A stretch of 64,000 nucleotides of DNA from Ophiosphaerella korrae. Lineage: Eukaryota; Ascomycota; Dothideomycetes; Pleosporales; Phaeosphaeriaceae. The notes below the pieces were generated by a model. That model made no database searches. It was not told where the DNA came from and saw nothing but the letters and a program-made list of their open reading frames with translations. The translations under genes were made by a program, and so were the position numbers. Within the stretch, counting starts at the first letter, position 1. Each line of letters opens with the position of its first letter. Positions 1 to 12,291 of the stretch are shown here, in pieces. The DNA lies in contig JALNQF010000033.1 in assembly GCA_028456385.1 (NCBI GenBank), forward strand, positions 1 to 64,000. Reading direction: 5' to 3'.

Positions 1-1780
1 CTTAAGAGACCTAGCTAAGACTACTACATCGTAGATATATAGATAGAGCGTAGGGCTAGAGTTTAAAAAAAAAAAAATTAATCTACTTAGTTTATACCTA
101 GTGCTATTAAGTTATAGGTAATTAATCTAAAAAAGGGCTTTTCTAAAAGCCTTAGTATCCCTCTCTAATAAGGCCCTTATATAGCTATTACGAAAAAGCC
201 TTTTTATTAAACTACTATAACTTCCTTTAAATCTAATACGTATTTTATACTATTAGAGCTTTCTATTTTTATAGTTACTTTTAATTTACTTTTAAAATAG
301 TATAGAAAATCTAAAGTAAAGTAAAAAGGCTATTTAGATATTAGTATAAACTAACCTAGGCTAATTTAACTTAAGTAACTTATAGTAATATAATCTTAAC
401 TAGTAGTATAGTACTTCTAGTAATACTTAATCTATTTATTACTTTTTTATATACTAGACTATAACTAATCTTTAGAGTTTATAATATAGCTAATAAAGTT
501 ACTAGTTTAGTTATTATTAGTATAAGTAAATCGATAGTATATATATAGTACTATAGTATAGATACTATACTTATTTAAAGTATTTAAGTAATACTCTTTT
601 ATAAATTTAAGTATTATATCTTAAATTAAGTTAAAGTAGTATAAACTAACTATACTAGTACTATAGTATATAATAAAGAGGCTACCTAAGTTTTATAAAA
701 CTAGTTAGTAATAATCTATATAAAAAGGGTTTAATTTAAGCTAATTTAAGCCTTTCTAAAGAGAAGATAAATAGGCTTAAAAGATATACTTAGTAATAAT
801 TAGAAAAAGATAGTATATAAGTAAAAGAAGTAAAGTTCTTATATATACTAAAAAAAAGTACTAAAGCTAAGTATAATTTTGTACTAGTATATATATATAC
901 GTAAAATTAGTAAGCTTAAGTAAAAGTAAAATTATTAAAGTAAAAGTAAAATCTTAGTTTACTTTATAACTTATATTTACTTTAAAATACTTTATATTAA
1001 GCTTTTAGTAGAAGATTAAGGAAATATATACTAATAACTCTATAGGAGCTAAAATTAGCTTAAAGTAAGTTAAGATAGCTAAAGTTAATTTTTCTTTTAC
1101 TTAGCTAGGATATCTAGGCCTATAAGAGAGGATAATATTAAGAACTACTCTATCTTAAGTTAGCTTAAAGTAGTTAGCCTTAAGAGAAGAGTATATAAGC
1201 TCTTTAAAGGAATTACTAAGTAGTTAGTAATTACTCTATTAGTAAATATACCTCTTACTATAACTTAACTTTTTATATTCTTACTATAATGTCCCTAACC
1301 TACTAGTAACCTAGCTTAGCCTAAAGTAAGCTAGTTTAATATATAGCTAGTATATATAGATAGTGTAGTCTTTAAAAGCCTTTAAAAGCTTTATAACGTA
1401 TATAAAGTTTAGAAATAACTTAAGTACTCTAAAAAGTTATTGCGTAGTACTCGCCTTATACTTAGTAAAGTAAGTTACTTACAATAGCTAATATATAAGT
1501 AGCTAAGCTACTAACTAGTAATAAACAACTATAGTAGTAGCATAATAAGCTTAAAATACTATCTAAGAGGAAGTATATTAAGCCTTATTTAAATAAGCGA
1601 TTTGTAGATATTAAAGTAATTACTACTACTATAGAAGCTACTACTACTTAAGCTGCAAAACTAGCACGTAAAACTCGTATAAAGGCTAATAAGAGTAAGG
1701 TAGCTACTTTAGCTACTCTAGAATTTGATTCTATGTGTAGCTAGTAGCAAATATAATTGTTGTTGAGTTATGTTACTCCA
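1..1780. repeat. AT-rich RIP-degraded repeat block
   Basis: The block is very AT-rich and dominated by TpA steps, while CpA and TpG are almost absent from about 60 to 1650. That is the footprint of C-to-T change in the CpA context on both strands, as known for repeat-induced point mutation in ascomycetes. No long open frame survives. The block continues past the left edge of the window, so its full length is unknown. Composition returns to normal between about 1740 and 1850. Confidence 0.9.
1652..1744 (+). pseudogene. Remnant of pogo/Fot1-like transposase C-terminus
   Basis: Thirty codons remain open before a TAG at 1742-1744. They encode a lysine/arginine- and alanine-rich stretch ending in EFDSMCS. 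This pattern (basic coiled segment, then an EFD/EF-like motif just before the stop) resembles the tail of Tc1/pogo-class DDE transposases of fungal Fot1-like elements. Upstream the frame is destroyed by RIP. The family assignment is by pattern only. The position, about 60 bp inside a repeated terminal sequence at the edge of the AT-rich block, fits a DNA transposon end. Confidence 0.45.
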
Positions 1781-1804
1781 AAAATTAAGAGCTCTTTTTT
1801 TAGT

Positions 1805-1836
1805 GGGTGGACGAAAACCAGGGTGGAAGAAAACCC
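1805..1836. repeat. Tandem 16-bp direct repeat at transposon edge
   Basis: Two adjacent 16-mers, GGGTGGACGAAAACCA (1805-1820) and GGGTGGAAGAAAACCC (1821-1836), match at 14 of 16 positions. They lie exactly where the AT-rich block gives way to normal sequence and just after the transposase-like remnant. Repeated motifs near the ends are common in pogo-like elements, so this is probably part of a terminal inverted repeat. Its partner would lie left of the window. Confidence 0.5.
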
Positions 1837-4281
1837 GGTGTCCGAGCTTACAATTTACATTGGAAGTCCAAATTCATATAGAAGATAGTACTCTCTCTCT
1901 CTTTCTTTCTTTCTGATGGCACAACGAATGTTGAATGCAATCGATGGATATCATTTGACTGTCTTGGAAGTTCGCAGCCCTGCCACATATGACTTCAACC
2001 ATTCTCAGAACTCGCAAGACATAGGTCACTCTATAGCAGATATATATTGGAGTCTTGACACACCTGTAATTAGTATGCGAGCTACCATTATCGGTAAAGC
2101 TCGTAAGTGCAAAAAGTCATGACTACCCAGGTAGCCTATGTGACAAACAATTTTGCAACATAACTAGAAAGTACTTTTTTCCATGGTTCAAATTACCCCT
2201 AGTAAAGCCTGCTAGCCTGTCCAGACACTGTGATTAGTGTTGGGACAGAGCAGCAGGTCGTTGATGTATCACGACCGTGCAAACAGTTCGTCGGGTGGAC
2301 TGTGCAGCTTATCCCAAGCTCCAGACATCTCACCACACCTCAACAATCGAAAGCCCTCCATAGAATTACTCAAATTTAAGCCTCAATCATAGTACTGTGT
2401 TACGTTGGCTCTCGCCAATGAGAGAACGCTGCTTTTAGCCTGAAGAACCACACGGGAAGAACAAATCGGCCACCCTCTTGTTGCATGATGCCACCTGACA
2501 GATGAGTTGCACCGTATCCACATTCACAAGCGAGATTACGAGCTATGGGACCACATAATGCTCTGACATTAGGTGACCAACAACGGCAGTCATGAGACAC
2601 TACCTTTCGCTTAGGAATTAAGGTCTGAATGGAAAAACCGTTGAAGATTCCTGCACTAGAAAACTTTATGCATAACCACTGTATCCGCAATGCCATGGCA
2701 AAATCTTTCTCCCCCATTAGAAAAGAAGAATAGGAATATCGCTGATATATCAACGAGGCGAGGCCACCCACCTACCTGCCTATTTAGCCACGAGCCAAGC
2801 CTAGGACTGGGCTTATGCAGCCAATACCATGCTGAGGTTGTTACTGTGGTAGCCTAAAGCTTCCGCTCGCTAGGAGGACTATACGTACACGGTACACCAT
2901 GTCAGCGGCACGGGACGTCAAGCTTGCAGGATCTTCAAGGATCCAGCAACGATGCTAGCACGTGAAGCGAAGTCCGAAAAGGCGGCTATGTTTTTGATCA
3001 TGTCACAAGAAGGAAGGAAAAACGCCACATGTGCCCAGTTTGCCACTGGCTAGCATGTCAGCAAACCTTGACTCCCGTGCTCTTTCATCATACCAGAGTT
3101 CGATGTGACAGAAAGTGAGAGCATACCAAATGTTGATCAGGTGAGTCCGTGGCTCAACGTGGACTTGAGAATAATAGACCAAATAACGTAGACGGAGATA
3201 CCTATACAACGAATGCGAACCCATTTTTGCAATCCTTTTTGCATCAGCGCGGCTAAATAGGCCAGCCTTGGCTTCGCCAACAGAGGCTGAGCGTGGGATC
3301 GTGGCAGTGTGCTTACTTTCATCCACTCATACCGCAGATACCAGATGCGCGGTCAACTGCAAGGTTCATTTTGGGTCATACGCAAGTGATTCCGATTATA
3401 TGTAAGTGTTCTGCGCTTTGGTACTTTCAAGTACCCGATGACCCGATCTCTCAATTGATCAAGAAAGTGGGAAATTACTTTCTCCAACATTGATACTAGA
3501 TGTATACAATAGACCACATATTGCACGCGTTCTTTACTAATGCCTTAGATAACTAGTTCCCTGCTCAAGATTATTCAGAAATGGGACTCTGGGTAATGTA
3601 AGTGAAGCCTCGTTGTTTCTCGAAGTCTAGGCATTTCCCACTTTTTTCGGCCCAGTGAGTACCGAGAGCCTTTCCATTGCGTTACCAATTGTGCATGGTA
3701 CCATCTAAGCAGTTAGTTTCATGTATGGAGTTTTCAGTGACCCAATGATACTTTAGAGATTGCTGGGTAGCCAATATCCCAACAACTATAGCACGGGTGG
3801 ATCTGCTGACCATCATCTTGTACTACAATTACCTATATAGGCTAGTGCCCGAGCAGGCCTATGCAAAGCAACTTCGCTTGATCACTTGAGCCTTGATCAA
3901 TGCTATCTAAGTATAGAGCCAATCTCATAGTATGCCATCTATCGTCTCTTGTCAAGTTGTATTGGGAACTGCACCAGTCGTAATCAAAGTCAGTGTTGCA
4001 GATGGTGTACAACAAACTTCGAACGGCATGAACCAAGCTTTCAAACTGGTACCTGCTACAGACGGGAAGGCTCGTTCACACTTGCTTACGAGTATCCCCA
4101 ACGTCAGCGTCCCGTACTCGCTGACTCTCAGATCCCCACGCATAGGAACCAACTTCAGTATCGCCTTTGTGTGGGTCCAACTTGTTCGTGTCAGTAACGA
4201 CAGCATCATGGTTATTCGTCAATCACGATCAAACATGCATGACGAACTGTCCCCTCGCTTCATTTCATTGCATGCAGATAG
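1837..4281. other. Gene-poor flank, no supported gene
   Basis: Normal base composition, but only short frames on both strands (up to about 143 codons) without domains, convincing splice sites or codon bias. It separates the RIP block from the secreted-protein gene. Confidence 0.6.
1891..1914. repeat. CT/CTTT microsatellite
   Basis: A pure pyrimidine tract: six CT units followed by three CTTT units. It ends two bases before an ATG at 1916 that opens a 68-codon frame, for which I see no support as a gene. Confidence 0.85.
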
Positions 4282-4290
4282 ATATAAAAA
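4282..4290 (+). promoter_or_regulatory. TATA box of the secreted-protein gene
   Basis: TATAAAAAG lies 131 bp upstream of the ATG at 4413 and is followed by a pyrimidine-rich stretch, a usual fungal core-promoter arrangement. This also argues against the longer frames that start upstream of it. Confidence 0.6.
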
Positions 4291-4412
4291 GGGTCCCTTT
4301 CCCTCGTCAACTCCCTCACTCAGTTCATCTGATCACAACTCAGGATCCTCACTTCATTGTTGAATACTTTCCCAGGCTTACGCTTCTTCCCAAACCAACT
4401 AAAATCATCAAC

Positions 4413-4850
4413 ATGCAGTTCCCCACTATAATTTCTCTTTTCATCGCCGCCATTGGCACCAACGCTGCTCCCGCTCTGGAGAAGCGCCTCGATGCTATCC
4501 CCCTCAGCATCCTCGAAGGTACGGGTTGTAACAACAATCCTGTCGCCCTCACCACCGCATGGATTCCAACGGACGGCAAATGTTTCTCTATCTCGCCTAT
4601 TGTAGCAGGGAATACCGATTCAGGACTTATCCGTCAAGAAAATTTGCTTGCTTTGCCTGCGGGCTGCGCCCGTGAGTGGTTCCCAAAGGCTGAATGTATG
4701 ATGATTTTGCTAATGGTAATAGTTGTTGCTTACTCCAATCCCGAATGCTCCAGCGTTACTAACATTGTTTATGATGTTACGGGTCGCTGTGCAACCTTCG
4801 GGCCTGGTAAACTGATTCTTAGTGCTAAGACTGTTGGTACTTGTGCGTAA
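4413..4850 (+). CDS. Small secreted cysteine protein (candidate effector)
   Basis: Model: exons 4413-4671 and 4723-4850, 128 residues. The 51-bp intron has a GTGAGT donor, a CTAAT branch and a TAG acceptor. Without splicing, the frame stays open but gains an odd hydrophobic run (MMILLMVIVV). Residues 1-18 form a signal peptide, followed by a short pro-segment ending in a Kex2-type LEKR at about 22-25. The mature part has six cysteines (39, 57, 85, 95, 109, 127), enough for three disulfides, and no recognised domain. The gene stands alone, 2.6 kb from a RIP-degraded block, the kind of place where plant-pathogen effectors are often found. The effector role is inference; it could equally be a general secreted cell-surface protein. 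Confidence 0.75.
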   Translation: MQFPTIISLFIAAIGTNAAPALEKRLDAIPLSILEGTGCNNNPVALTTAWIPTDGKCFSISPIVAGNTDSGLIRQENLLALPAGCAREWFPKAECMMILLMVIVVAYSNPECSSVTNIVYDVTGRCATFGPGKLILSAKTVGTCA

Positions 4851-5629
4851 GCTTTACTATGGGCATGATAGGCACGTGTTTGATAAAAGGAGGGTTGAAC
4901 AGGAGTAGTTTATTGCTTGGCTAGTCGCCCTGGGTCCAACACCCCGGCATATCTGGCCCAGGTAGAGGTGGTAGTTTCTTCAATTCTTTACATACTCTTT
5001 CACTTGGCAATATGATACCTATGGTCGAACAAACACTCGCAACGACAATTGAATACAATCAGCCTGTTTATAAACGAAGTGATGATTATGCTGTCTTGTA
5101 ATGATTATTGTTCTTTTCATGTTTACCTTCAAGAGTGATGACGCCCTCATCTTACTTAATGTGTGGGGAATTGCCAGGTCCAAAAAATACTAGATATATA
5201 CAAGAGAATGGGTAAAGCTAAGCTAGTGGTAGATCCAATAGTACATGGAAAGAAGATAGTATGCATCGAATGCATAGGAAGAGTAGTTTTGCAATCAATC
5301 GCGATCCAGCTAATACACATAGACTACTTATACGAAGCTTTCTAAAAGTACAGGAGGTGTAGAGTATTGTTTAAGAATACTGTATCAGTCTATAACAATT
5401 TGACCTGTGTTTGTTAATGTACATCAGGCAATCTGATAGGTAGTGATGTGAAAAATTACATGTTTCTAGGGACGGAGACGTATCGTCTGATGTTCTAATT
5501 GCACGTACCCGATAATACAATTGCTCCTAGCCGATTCTTCATATGTATCTAAATGGCGCAACAGGACTTGGAGTAGAGCAAGATAGTTCTAAACTTATCA
5601 CGAAAAGGCTTTGATAACAACTACACAAC
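4851..5629. other. Convergent intergenic region, nothing seen
   Basis: 3' flanks of the secreted-protein gene and the SAF1-like gene. Only short unsupported frames; no RNA gene or repeat recognised. Confidence 0.6.
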
Positions 5630-7649
5630 CTAGGCTTGGGTAGACTCGTTATCGAACTTCCATTGTGGTCGCCCGTCTTTCCATTCATCGAAGTCCTTGG
5701 TACCTGGCATTTCAGAGCCATTGGTAAGCTTTAGTCGTGGGAAAGATTGATCCAAGAGTGGTTCTGCGAACTCTTGATTCATCAAATCTTCATTGACCAG
5801 CACCAAAGCACCAGAATGCCAACCAGCAGCACTCACTCGGAGTGCAAAGAATGTGCCTAGCCCGTCTTCTCCAGTATGTCTGCTATCCAGCGCTCTGCTT
5901 TCTTGTTCGATCCACTCGCTCACTTCGCCTTGGACTTCATGTTCTGTTTGGAAGAGTTGGATGCGTTGGCTCGCTTCCGCAGGGTCGTTACCACCCTTCA
6001 TAATATGGCTAAGCCAGTCTTTCTTCTTGTGGTCAAACCAGACTTGCCTTCCATGTGTGTTCGCATGTGGAAGAAGATGGCCATCATGATTGAACCTGTC
6101 GTAGATGATACCTCTAGCGCAACCTTCACTCTCGGCCTCACCCCCCAAACCCAACGCACCACACGCCTGAAGTTCTTTCCCATATGATGTTATTCGACCA
6201 TTTGAGTGAAGCGCAAGATAATGATAGTCACCAAATGCCACAGAAATGACATTGTTATGTTGAAGCGCGGGAATTTTATGGAGGCCTGTGATATTTTTTT
6301 GCTCGGCGGGATTGCTCTGATCGTTCCAACATGCTTCGAGATAGTTTTGATCGCTGGTGATAACTTCATCTCCTAGGAACACAGCAAAGCGTCGAAATGA
6401 GCCCTGTAAGTCTGAGGACGTCCCCTGCTGGTTGCGTAATGCCCGAAGTTCGAGAATACTATCCACCCTGTTTTTATCTCCAAACTTTCCACAGAAAACT
6501 TTACCGGCATCTGTATTGAACACAACAAAGTGCTCCAGGATAATATAATTCAGCACAGCTCCCACCTCTTCTCCAAGTGCCTTCTCTTCTTCGGACTCGC
6601 TGCGTGTGTCTTTGACGCGTTGGTAACCTGTCTTCGGTACCTCTGCGTTCTCTAGAACTAGCATCATGTCTGTGGGTTCCTCATCCGGCCTTCGTTGAAC
6701 AGGATCCCATACGACAATACCTGTACCCTGGACGTAGGCTGAGCTGCGGCTCCATCCAGCCACTACTTGTTTAACTTTGCTAAAGGTAGACGATCCAATT
6801 GACCTATCGGTTGGCAAATTTTCTCTTATTTCAACGCTGACAAATTTGACTTGTAGTGCTGGGTCTTTGGCATCGTACCATGACCATATCCTTCCACTAT
6901 CGGAGACGGCCAAGATATGTGACCGACCGGCGGAAAATTGGCGAATAGCAATGGTAGGTTCTACGTATTGCGCATTTTCTGACGAAGTAGGGTACCCTGC
7001 CGGAAAGCTCAAAGGCTGTATTTTTCCGATTGCAGAAAAGACACTCTCTCCATCGAGAACGCCTACTGTATGTAGAGAACCTTTGGCTGTCAGTAGCGTG
7101 GTTGACCATCCACTGATCTGATCAGCAATATTTCTCGCCGTGCATATTCGAATGCTCTTACCCGCACTGCATATCAGCAATGATTCCTAGACTTTGTGTG
7201 TCCTCCATCTCGGTTGGGAATGGGCACTTGGTAGTAAACCTCCATCTTCCTGGCCGAATGCGGTGCATCATGGGCAGGTCGTGAACACTGTCATTGTAAC
7301 TGTGCCCTAGACGACTATGTGTATTGTGGCCCTAAAACCTTCGGTAAGTCGAAGTTATCACTTTCAATACATAGGATATTCGTACCCAGGTAAAAACGCG
7401 ACTTTGGGTGAGCAGACGTTGATACATCTTCTGCCAGCGAACGCCATCATGCTGAACAACTGGTTGGTTGGGTACTCTGAAGGTGCTCCGAGTTGCGAAG
7501 CTCCAGTATGCAGGATCTAGTCGTATCGAAGGTTGTTGGAAAGCCTTACATGTGCTACAAAGCGCAAGGAAGCTATTTGCCGGTAGATAAGGAAAGACGA
7601 GAACGAGAATGTCTAGCGGTAGATCGGTGATGGTCGTGATTTTTTCCAT
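5630..7649 (-). CDS. SAF1: F-box protein with RCC1 repeats (SAF1-like)
   Basis: Exons (minus strand) 7649-7386, 7331-7162 and 7112-5630, 638 residues; introns of 54 and 49 bp. The splice joints are fixed by phase and by the RCC1 signatures they restore: TWGHNTHSRLGH across intron 1 and MQCGGWSTTLLT across intron 2. An F-box (ITDLPLDILVLVFPYLP and following, about residues 6-50) is followed by RCC1-type propeller repeats such as FSAGRSHILAVSDSGRIWSW and VAFGDYHYLALHSNGRITSYG. The order F-box then RCC1 and the length match yeast Saf1 (637 residues), the SCF substrate receptor that directs adenine deaminase Aah1 to degradation on entry into quiescence. The fold assignment is strong; the same substrate in this fungus is inference. 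Confidence 0.9.
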
Positions 7650-8081
7650 CTCTAGCTATCAAACGGTAAACACTCAGTACGCGAATACTCAAGAGTTGCT
7701 TGTTGGTGATGAGATTGTTGTAGGAATGCTTACATTACCCTACCCTAGACGAGGGGGCCCATGACGCCATGGCTCACGGCGTTAAGGAGGGATAATGCCG
7801 CTCATTGTGCGCTTGCCTTAAAACGGCTTAGAATTAGTCTGACTCAATTCACGTCTGCAAGTCCTCTATCGAATACCCAACCTGCGAAAAGCGACGCATA
7901 TAGCGCCAGAGCTGCCATCAACATCTTCTCTTCACTTAACCAGGGTACTTAGTACAACTCCTCACTTGTGCGAGACTACTGGTGTCACAAGTTGTACATC
8001 CACCCCGCCAAATTCGCACACAACCCAAAATACCTGACATCGACTAGGGACAGATCTTGTAAACAAGAACAACTCTCTAGT
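7650..8081. promoter_or_regulatory. Shared upstream region of SAF1-like and eIF2B delta genes
   Basis: The 432 bp between two head-to-head start codons must hold both promoters. No clear TATA box; nothing else recognised. Confidence 0.5.
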
Positions 8082-9693
8082 ATGTCTGAAATACCAGCCA
8101 CAGATTCGGCCCAACTGCCTGCGGCTGCGGTACAGCAACACCAGAGTGACCCAGTAGCAACAGCTCCAACTGAGGATACACTAACCGTCCCGCCGAAATT
8201 GTCACCCGCAGAGCTCAAGAAGCAAGCAAAAGCCGAGAAGCAAGCGCGAAGAGCGCAAGCAAAGGCGGTGGATCCAACCCCCAAGTTGCAAACAGCCTCA
8301 CCTAGGGACGGTCAAAAACCGCCGAGAGACTCAAAACAGCCGTCAAAGGATGAGCGTTCAAAACCACTACCAGTTCGAAGACGCCCGTCACAGTCAAACA
8401 TAACTGTCCCCAAGGAAATAGAAAAGAAGCCGAAGAAAGATCTCAAGCAAACTGGCCTGTTCTTCGGGCATTTATACAGTCAGCCGAAGCAGCAGTCCAT
8501 GAGTGGAGCATCGAAAGACGTACACCCAGCAATTCTTGCACTAGGACTCCAGTACAGCAGTTACGCCATATGTGGTAGCACAGCTCGAATGGTAACCATG
8601 TTACTGGCCTTCAAGGCAGTCATTGGTGATTATCAAACACCCCCAGGGGTAAGCCTAGCGCGTCATCTGCCCACCCATCATCTTAGCCCTCAGATCGAGT
8701 TTTTGAAGAGTTGCAGACCGCTCAGTATCAGCATGGGAAATGCTATTCGATGGCTAAAAGATAGTAAGTTGTTTTTATCATGCAATAAAGCCTGTAAAAG
8801 GAAAATTCCTTATCCTTTTCATCCGTTAAAAGGCATAGAAGCCTTTGTAAATATATCCTCGCCGATTTTGCACTGACGTTACTATAGCGATTATCAAGAT
8901 TGATCCATCTGCTCCTGAAAATGAAGTGAAACGAGATTTATTGGAAGAGATCGACGTCTTCATCCGCGAACGAGTCACTGCGGCCGATAAACTTATCCGA
9001 GACCTGGCAGCGACGAAGATTGAGCCAGGGGATGTTATTCTAACATACGCGGCTTCGTCGATTGTAGAACAAGCTATTGTTCAAGCCCATAGATCTGGAA
9101 TCTCATTTTCAGTCATCATTGTTGACTCCAAACCGTTGTTCGAGGGTAAACAATTGGCGCGAAAACTAGCAAACGTTGGTGTCAAGGTCCGGTACTATCT
9201 CATCACTGGTGCTTCCCATGCTGTCAAAGATGCTACCAAGGTCCTACTCGGAGCACACGCTATGATGTCGAATGGCCGTCTCTATTCGCGTGTCGGTACT
9301 GCGCTGGTATCTATGCTTGCAAGTTCACACTCTCTTCCGGTTATTGTTCTCTGTCAGTCTGTCAAGTTCACCGAGAAGGTTGCACTTGATTCAATCGTTG
9401 GCAATGAAGTTGCACCAGCTGAGGAACTCCTCTCCGAATCCGAGCGGAAAGATTTACTCCCTCTGAAATCGCTCTTACCATCATCAAAGATCGATGATAA
9501 GACTAATGCGGAAGACAAGAAGGCGAATACCACTGATGTCCTGAAATGGATTGGGGACTCGACTAATTTACATCATCTCCAGGTTCTTTACGACGTTACA
9601 CCGGCCCATTACATCAACATGGTCATCACAGAGTATGGAAGCCTGCCACCAAGTTCCGTCCCTGTCGTACATCGGCTTAGTACGAATGTTTGA
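8082..9693 (+). CDS. GCD2: Translation initiation factor eIF2B subunit delta
   Basis: Exons 8082-8763 and 8888-9693, 495 residues; the 124-bp intron has a GTAAGT donor and TAG acceptor and restores AIRWLKDTIIKIDPSAP. The first about 130 residues are charged and disordered (K/A/P-rich), typical of delta. Then comes the eIF2B alpha/beta/delta fold: HPAILALGLQYSSYAICGS, DYQTPPGVSLARHL, SCRPLSISMGNAIRW, VILTYAASSIVEQAI and SNGRLYSRVGTALVSMLA. The C-terminus LYDVTPAHYINMVITEYG is also typical. Delta is a regulatory subunit of the decameric GDP/GTP exchange factor for eIF2 and senses phosphorylated eIF2 in the cytosol. I chose the ATG at 8082 (MSEIPATDS) because frames opening earlier lack an ATG. 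Confidence 0.95.
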
Positions 9694-12291
9694 GCCTAGT
9701 GGGAAGTCTTTTTTGCTCCCAAGACTCGGGTGGTATGTACTGCGTTCCCGTTTGTGAACAGCTTGAGTAGTGGGAAATAGCGGTCTACTGAGATATTTAC
9801 TGAAAGGACTGTTGTATCGCTCCATTGCTCCTAATTGCAAATTATTCTAACCAACTTGCATCGGTGACTTGTGAACTTGAAGTATTGTCCTCTTCTGTTG
9901 ATGTTGAACAGCTTTTTCAACCTGAATTAGGATTTGGGATTAGAAGGTTTTGGTGGCGTATCTGCTGAAGATCTCAGATCATAGGGATCTTGGATCATAG
10001 GTATGATAGGAATCACCGATAGTTCTGCATCCGAATCATATCCTAATCCAATTTTCCAATGCTGGGCGAAGCAACACCCTATTTTGCAACGGTTTACAAA
10101 AATTTGGTTAGAATACGACCATTGATTTATTGATTATAAGCTTAAGTAGCGTGTCAATAAAGCTAAGATAATGGAATGATACCATGGAGAGTACCATGTT
10201 TCAATTGCGACCTGAGGGTAGTGTGGCAGTGCAGGAGGATTGCCTCACATCCTGTGACTGACGCGCGGAAAGGGGCGATACGCGTCCTCATTCTGGCACG
10301 AAATACATGATTTCAGCTTGCGACAATTTATTCCATCGTTCATACCGATATAGAAAGGCGAGACGTCCAGCGACCACTTACCCGATGCGGACGGTGCGGT
10401 GTGCAAAACCAGTCACGTGGCAGAGTGGCAACGGCATCACCGTGATCAGGCCGTTAGAGCAACATGAGAACTATGTGACGTGTGGGATTATAAAATATGA
10501 TCTCAAACGCTCATCTATAAGATATCCAGTCAGACAGTGTCTTGAGAAAGTAGCTTCAGGCTGCTAGACTAGTCGAAGGTCTGGACGCTTGCCCCTTCAG
10601 CCCTACAAACGGCGAGTCCGGTACCCTAGCATGGAGTATCTAATATTCTGCGGGGAGGCGATTATTGTGACCAAGCCACAGGTCTAGCGAAACATCAGCT
10701 TCATGGGGATACAAGGTGTTCCTGAGCCTGAGGCGAAGGGAGTGTCGTGTCGTGATCGGAGCAGCTGTGGCCACCGGAAACGCCACAAATAACCAAAAGA
10801 CGGCGAACAGTGGTATCTAGGTAGCTATCTAGGCTGAGAGTTGCCGCTAGACCACGACGATAGCTTGCCTATAGTTCCCCAATCCATCCACGATACAGAG
10901 TATTTTTAAGTCAGCTCGCCGAGCAGAGCACCCAAAGCGACTTGGCAGCCTCTCGCTTCATAGCTAGAACTTTACGTCTTCCTCGGCTTTCCATTCAAGT
11001 GTTTGACAAAGATCACAAGGCAGATTCGAATTTTGAGCGGCGTGGGTGGATTATCAATCCAGTCAGCTCTTGGTTCACCCTGGGAGCACAGTACCGATTG
11101 GAGTGTGTTTTGAGATCGATCGTTGTTATATATAGAAGTGACAGCAATCAACCATCAAGCCATCTCGCGTGACTAACGTGCCCAGGGCGGGTTGCAATGC
11201 CTTCACGAAGCAGGGACGCATTGAAGAAAGCATCATCCCCGCAAAGAGGCATGACGGGTGGCTAGAAAGAAACGCGCACTCCAGCAATCGGTAAATTCCG
11301 CATATTTGATTGTTTTTTAGCCTGTATGAACGTCCTGCTCAAGTTGCTTGATTTGGCTTCGGGCGCACAACCCGTGATGTGAAGCTCGGTTGGCGTTCAC
11401 GCTCTAGCTGAGAAGGTGCTTAGATAATCAGACGGGATGCCGAGTGCCCGCGAACAGCATCTCTAGAATAGATCTATCATGGCACAGCAATAGAGGGGCG
11501 GGCGAAACAGTAAAGAGAGAAGTTGGTCGATAGCGCGAAGCCAGCTAGCCGTTGATGAGTCGCGCCAGGGTCAGGTCGGGCTTTCTTGCCGGTAACGCCA
11601 ATGCGCTTTGCACACGACGCCACAAAGCAACGCCATGCTGCACTCTTCAGCTGAAGCTCTTCTTGCCAAGACGAGAGGATACTGCCTGAGCTGCTGAAAC
11701 TACCACTCAAACATGCCCACCCCAGCAGCCTTGTGCTGCACTGCTTCCACAGGCGCGATTCGTCACAGCTGAGGATTGCGACCTTTTGCCCGTTTGTCGA
11801 TCCTGGCGACGGCGAAGCTTCACCTCCGTCTTTCATCAGCACCCAGTACGAGCAAATTTGCCGCTAGCCTAGTCATTCTTCCCAATGTTTCATGTCGTCG
11901 TGAATACCGGATTCATTTCGATACGCGGGATCCCATGTCTTGTTGCGATCCCTACGGGCACGATGTGGATGGCGCGCGTTCGTTGAGATTGATGCATTGT
12001 CCTGACATGCGACCCGCTTCTAAATAACTACTTATTTATACCCCGGTGCCAATCCCTCTCGAACGGCTACTTACTTTGAATATTATTAGCTGACACTGAC
12101 CGGAAGGATTGTACCCTAGCGCTTATGCTAACGGCTGTCTTGTCCTTTCATGTTGGTTCTATGAAAGCAGCCGTATCCCCACCAAACTGACTGGTCCACG
12201 GTTCAAGTAACGTGCAGCCTATCCAACCTTCTCGTATACCGAGCCGATCAACTGATATCTTCTGGAAAACAATTTGATCACCAACACTTCC
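9694..12291. other. 2.6-kb gene-poor region
   Basis: Only scattered frames of up to about 120 codons on both strands, with no domain, no consistent splice pattern and no RNA gene I can recognise. A non-coding RNA or fast-evolving gene cannot be excluded. Confidence 0.5.

Noticed and set aside
2400..2771. 123-codon minus-strand frame
   Set aside because: No domain, signal peptide or splice support; composition looks non-coding.
3932..4363. 143-codon plus-strand frame just upstream of the secreted-protein gene
   Set aside because: It runs across the TATA box and leader of that gene, has no domain and overlaps equally long frames on the other strand.
11477..11842. 121-codon minus-strand frame
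   Set aside because: No motif, isolated in a gene-poor region and partly mirrored on the other strand.
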